A stretch of DNA of 64,000 nucleotides, taken from positions 1,378,501 to 1,442,500 of the forward strand of contig NZ_JABXYT010000001.1 in NCBI RefSeq assembly GCF_013394775.1. Direction: 5' to 3'. Below, in pieces: positions 62,075 through 64,000 of the stretch (its first letter is position 1; every line of letters begins with the position of its first letter). The notes beneath the pieces are model-generated. The model saw only the letters and a program-made list of their open reading frames with translations, made no database searches and was not told the origin of the DNA. The stretch comes from Oribacterium sp. oral taxon 102 (GTDB taxonomy: Bacteria; Bacillota; Clostridia; Lachnospirales; Lachnospiraceae). The position numbers and the translations under genes were made by a program.

Positions 62075-62948
62075 GATAAGGGATGGTCTTTCGGATTTTT
62101 TCAGAAAGCATGACTACTGGCTGCTTCCTCTGCTCCGCAGTCTGACAGCCTTTCTGGTGCTGCTCCTCTCGGTGCTGAATTTCACGAGGGGAATCACGGG
62201 CGGGGTGTTCCTGCTTCTCATTTTTATGACGATTCTTGCCTCATTTCTCCCCTGGTCGGTGATTCCGATGGAGGCGGGGGTGCTGCTCCTGTACTGCCTG
62301 TACCGCAGCTCTCTCGAGCTTGCGCTCTCCGCGGCGGTCTTTTTTCTGCTGCTGACGCTGGTACAGTCTGCCTTCCGCGGCGGATATGCGGTGCTGATCG
62401 CGCTGATGCCGCTGGCATTTCTCTTTCATATTCCCTATGTGCTGCCAATGATTGCGGGACTGAGCCTCGGTCTGGTAGCAGCGGTACCGATCGCGCTCGG
62501 GACGATGCTCTACTATTTTCTCCGTCTCATCGCTGTGAAGCTCGGCGCAGAGGCGGGAGGGAGCGGCGTAGAGGAGCTGGCGAGCCGCTACGGAGAGCTC
62601 TTCCTCGAGTACATCGGGAATCGGGAGATGGTGCTGCTGCTTTTTACGCTGCTGCTCTGCTTCCTTGCGGTCTTTGTGATCCGAAGCATTCCCTTCGATT
62701 ATTCCTGGTACGCCGCCGTACTCGCGGGTGCACTGTTGAGCCTCGCCGCGGTCTTCCTCGGCAGCGGCTTCCTCGCGGGGCACAGTCTGCTGTCAGAGCT
62801 TGGAGCGGTAGCGACCTCGCTGGGAACCGCGGTGCTGTATATCCTGTTCGTACACGATGCGGATTATCGTCGGACAGAGAAGCTGCAGTTCGAGGACGAT
62901 TCCTACTTTTATTATGTCAAGGCTGTGCCGAAGAGAAGGTCACGGTAG
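62061..62948 (+). CDS. Uncharacterised polytopic membrane protein in the cdaA operon
   Basis: A 295-residue protein with about nine hydrophobic segments and no obvious catalytic motif. The C-terminal tail (HDADYRRTEKLQFEDDSYFYYVKAVPKRRSR) is charged and cytosolic by the positive-inside rule. Starts within the end of the preceding gene and stops 15 bases before cdaA. Such conserved-location membrane proteins could influence CdaA activity, but that is inference. Confidence 0.72.
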   Translation: MQFTEIRDGLSDFFRKHDYWLLPLLRSLTAFLVLLLSVLNFTRGITGGVFLLLIFMTILASFLPWSVIPMEAGVLLLYCLYRSSLELALSAAVFFLLLTLVQSAFRGGYAVLIALMPLAFLFHIPYVLPMIAGLSLGLVAAVPIALGTMLYYFLRLIAVKLGAEAGGSGVEELASRYGELFLEYIGNREMVLLLFTLLLCFLAVFVIRSIPFDYSWYAAVLAGALLSLAAVFLGSGFLAGHSLLSELGAVATSLGTAVLYILFVHDADYRRTEKLQFEDDSYFYYVKAVPKRRSR

Positions 62949-62963
62949 AGAAAGGATAACGCT

Positions 62964-63812
62964 TTGTCTGAGATACTCGTAAAAATGAAGAGCTGGGTGA
63001 GCCTGCTGCCTCCCTTCACGCTGAACAGTGCGCTGGAGATCGTGATCCTCGCGGCATTCCTCTATGTATGCCTTCTCTGGATCAAGAATACGCGTGCTTG
63101 GGAGCTGCTGAAGGGGCTCTTGGTCATCGTGGCGTTCACCTTCTTTGCCGTGATCTTCCGTCTGACGACCATCGTCTGGCTGCTGGAGCGCATTTCTACC
63201 GTGGCGATCATTGCCGCTGCGGTGATTTTCCAGCCGGAGCTTCGGAAGGCGCTGGAGCAGCTGGGCTCGAAGAGCCTGTTTGCCCGCATTTTCCCGGAGC
63301 AGGCGGCGGACAACAGCTTCACGACGGTGAACGAGATCGTCAGGGCGACCTTCTCCATGGCGAGGAAGCGAACCGGGGCACTGATTGTGCTCGAGCAGAG
63401 CTATCCTCTCCGGGAGATCGAGGAAACCGGGATCGCGGTGGACGGGATCGTGACCGGCGCGCTCCTCATCAACATTTTCGAGAAGAATACCCCGCTGCAC
63501 GACGGAGCGGTGGTTATCGCCCATAACCGGGTTACGGCGGCGACCTGCTATCTGCCGCTTTCGGAGGCAAACGACATTTCGAAGGACTACGGTACGAGGC
63601 ACCGCGCGGCGCTCGGTATCTCGGAGGTGACAGATTCCGTTACCATCGTGGTTTCGGAGGAGACCGGCAATGTATCGGTGGCGGAAAACGGCGTTTTGAA
63701 GCTGATCCGCGACGAGAGCGCACTGCGGAGCTGCCTGCCCTCCGGGGAGGAGCGGAAGGAGACATCCTCCCGCTTCCCGTTTTTCCGCAGGGGGAAAGGA
63801 GGAGAGCGATGA
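62964..63812 (+). CDS. cdaA: Diadenylate cyclase CdaA
   Basis: Makes cyclic-di-AMP from two ATP. Three N-terminal membrane helices (to about residue 88) precede the DAC domain with the catalytic DGA motif at residues 180-182 (LHDGAVVIAHN) and RHR at 212-214. The start codon is TTG, preceded by GAGAAAGGAT. The gene overlaps cdaR (ATGA). The C-terminal tail beyond residue 250 is basic. Cyclic-di-AMP made here would be sensed by DarA encoded at 22511. Confidence 0.96.
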   Translation: MSEILVKMKSWVSLLPPFTLNSALEIVILAAFLYVCLLWIKNTRAWELLKGLLVIVAFTFFAVIFRLTTIVWLLERISTVAIIAAAVIFQPELRKALEQLGSKSLFARIFPEQAADNSFTTVNEIVRATFSMARKRTGALIVLEQSYPLREIEETGIAVDGIVTGALLINIFEKNTPLHDGAVVIAHNRVTAATCYLPLSEANDISKDYGTRHRAALGISEVTDSVTIVVSEETGNVSVAENGVLKLIRDESALRSCLPSGEERKETSSRFPFFRRGKGGER

Positions 63813-64000
63813 GATATCTCCGGGAAAACTGGGGACTGAAGCTGATCAGCCTCCTGCTTGCGATTCTGCTCTGGCTGATCGTCGTCAATGTATCGAAGCC
63901 GGAGATCTCGGATTACCGGACAGTGGATCTGGATATCCTGAATCAGGGCGTCTTCGCAGCCGAGGGGAAGGCATGGGATGTGGATCGGACGACGGTGAGC
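63809..64000 (+). CDS. cdaR: CdaA regulator CdaR, YbbR domain (3' end outside window)
   Basis: Only the first 64 codons are present. MRYLRENWGLKLISLLLAILLW gives a signal-anchor helix typical of CdaR, followed by IVVNVSKPEISDYRTVDLDIL, the start of a first YbbR repeat. CdaR stands outside the membrane and modulates CdaA. AAAGGAGGAG precedes the start, which overlaps the cdaA stop. Confidence 0.88.
   Translation, partial: MRYLRENWGLKLISLLLAILLWLIVVNVSKPEISDYRTVDLDILNQGVFAAEGKAWDVDRTTVS

Overview
The window looks like a chromosomal segment from a Gram-positive, strictly fermentative Firmicute, most likely a Lachnospiraceae-type Clostridium relative with fairly high G+C. The evidence is strong AGGAGG-type ribosome binding sites, lipoprotein (lipobox) solute-binding proteins, Pta-AckA acetate formation, an IspH/S1 gene pair, the ACT/PFL (UPF0237/UPF0210) pair, an L20-type infC leader, and cyclic-di-AMP genes (cdaA, cdaR, darA). 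No phage, plasmid, transposase, CRISPR or rRNA genes were seen. This lineage call is inference from gene content and order, not from a database search.

Layout. 1-5.3 kb: tail of a flavoprotein gene, cmk, ispH overlapping an S1-repeat protein, a CYTH protein and trigger factor. 5.6-9.6 kb: clpP-clpX-engB, then infC-rpmI-rplT behind an attenuator-like leader. 9.7-14.2 kb: galM, topB, a beta-helix acyltransferase-like protein and upp. 14.2-22.9 kb: tRNA-Leu(CAA), a small zinc-finger membrane protein, polA, an unknown gene, coaE with a long overlap into an MBL-fold gene, ACT and PFL proteins, tmcAL and darA. 22.9-28.1 kb: pta (with a structured leader), ackA, rpmF, hflK, hflC. 28.1-34.3 kb: a stand-alone HMA protein plus a Zn/Cd-type P-ATPase behind a promoter-palindrome, a Crp/Fnr regulator, a ferredoxin with a NapH-like membrane protein, a beta-CASP MBL protein and an LprI-like membrane protein; then alaS (34.4-37.1 kb).

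37.2-59.3 kb is the accessory carbohydrate region. Two divergent GntR regulators, each followed by a YhcH/YiaL-family sugar gene, form a mirror-image pair sharing a CAGTATACTG operator candidate. A block of 167-bp tandem repeats and tRNA-Leu(CAG) follow. Then come a CUT1 ABC importer (binding protein plus two permeases), lacZ, an alpha-galactosidase, an AraC regulator and an amino acid permease, together suited to galactoside uptake and breakdown. A LacI regulator precedes a second CUT1 importer and a GH51 arabinofuranosidase, suited to arabinosides. Neither importer has its own ATPase, so a shared ATPase elsewhere is inferred. The window ends (59.3-64 kb) with a small-multidrug-export-like gene and a tightly packed operon of four uncharacterised genes followed by cdaA and the start of cdaR.

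Most unusual items: a dispersed MITE-like palindromic element (three copies, one flanked by a 4-bp direct repeat), a second palindromic repeat family, the 167-bp tandem array, the mirrored GntR/YhcH modules, the c-di-AMP operon with unknown membrane partners, and the 55-bp operator-like palindrome in front of the metal ATPase. No complete novel defence or biosynthetic system could be demonstrated.
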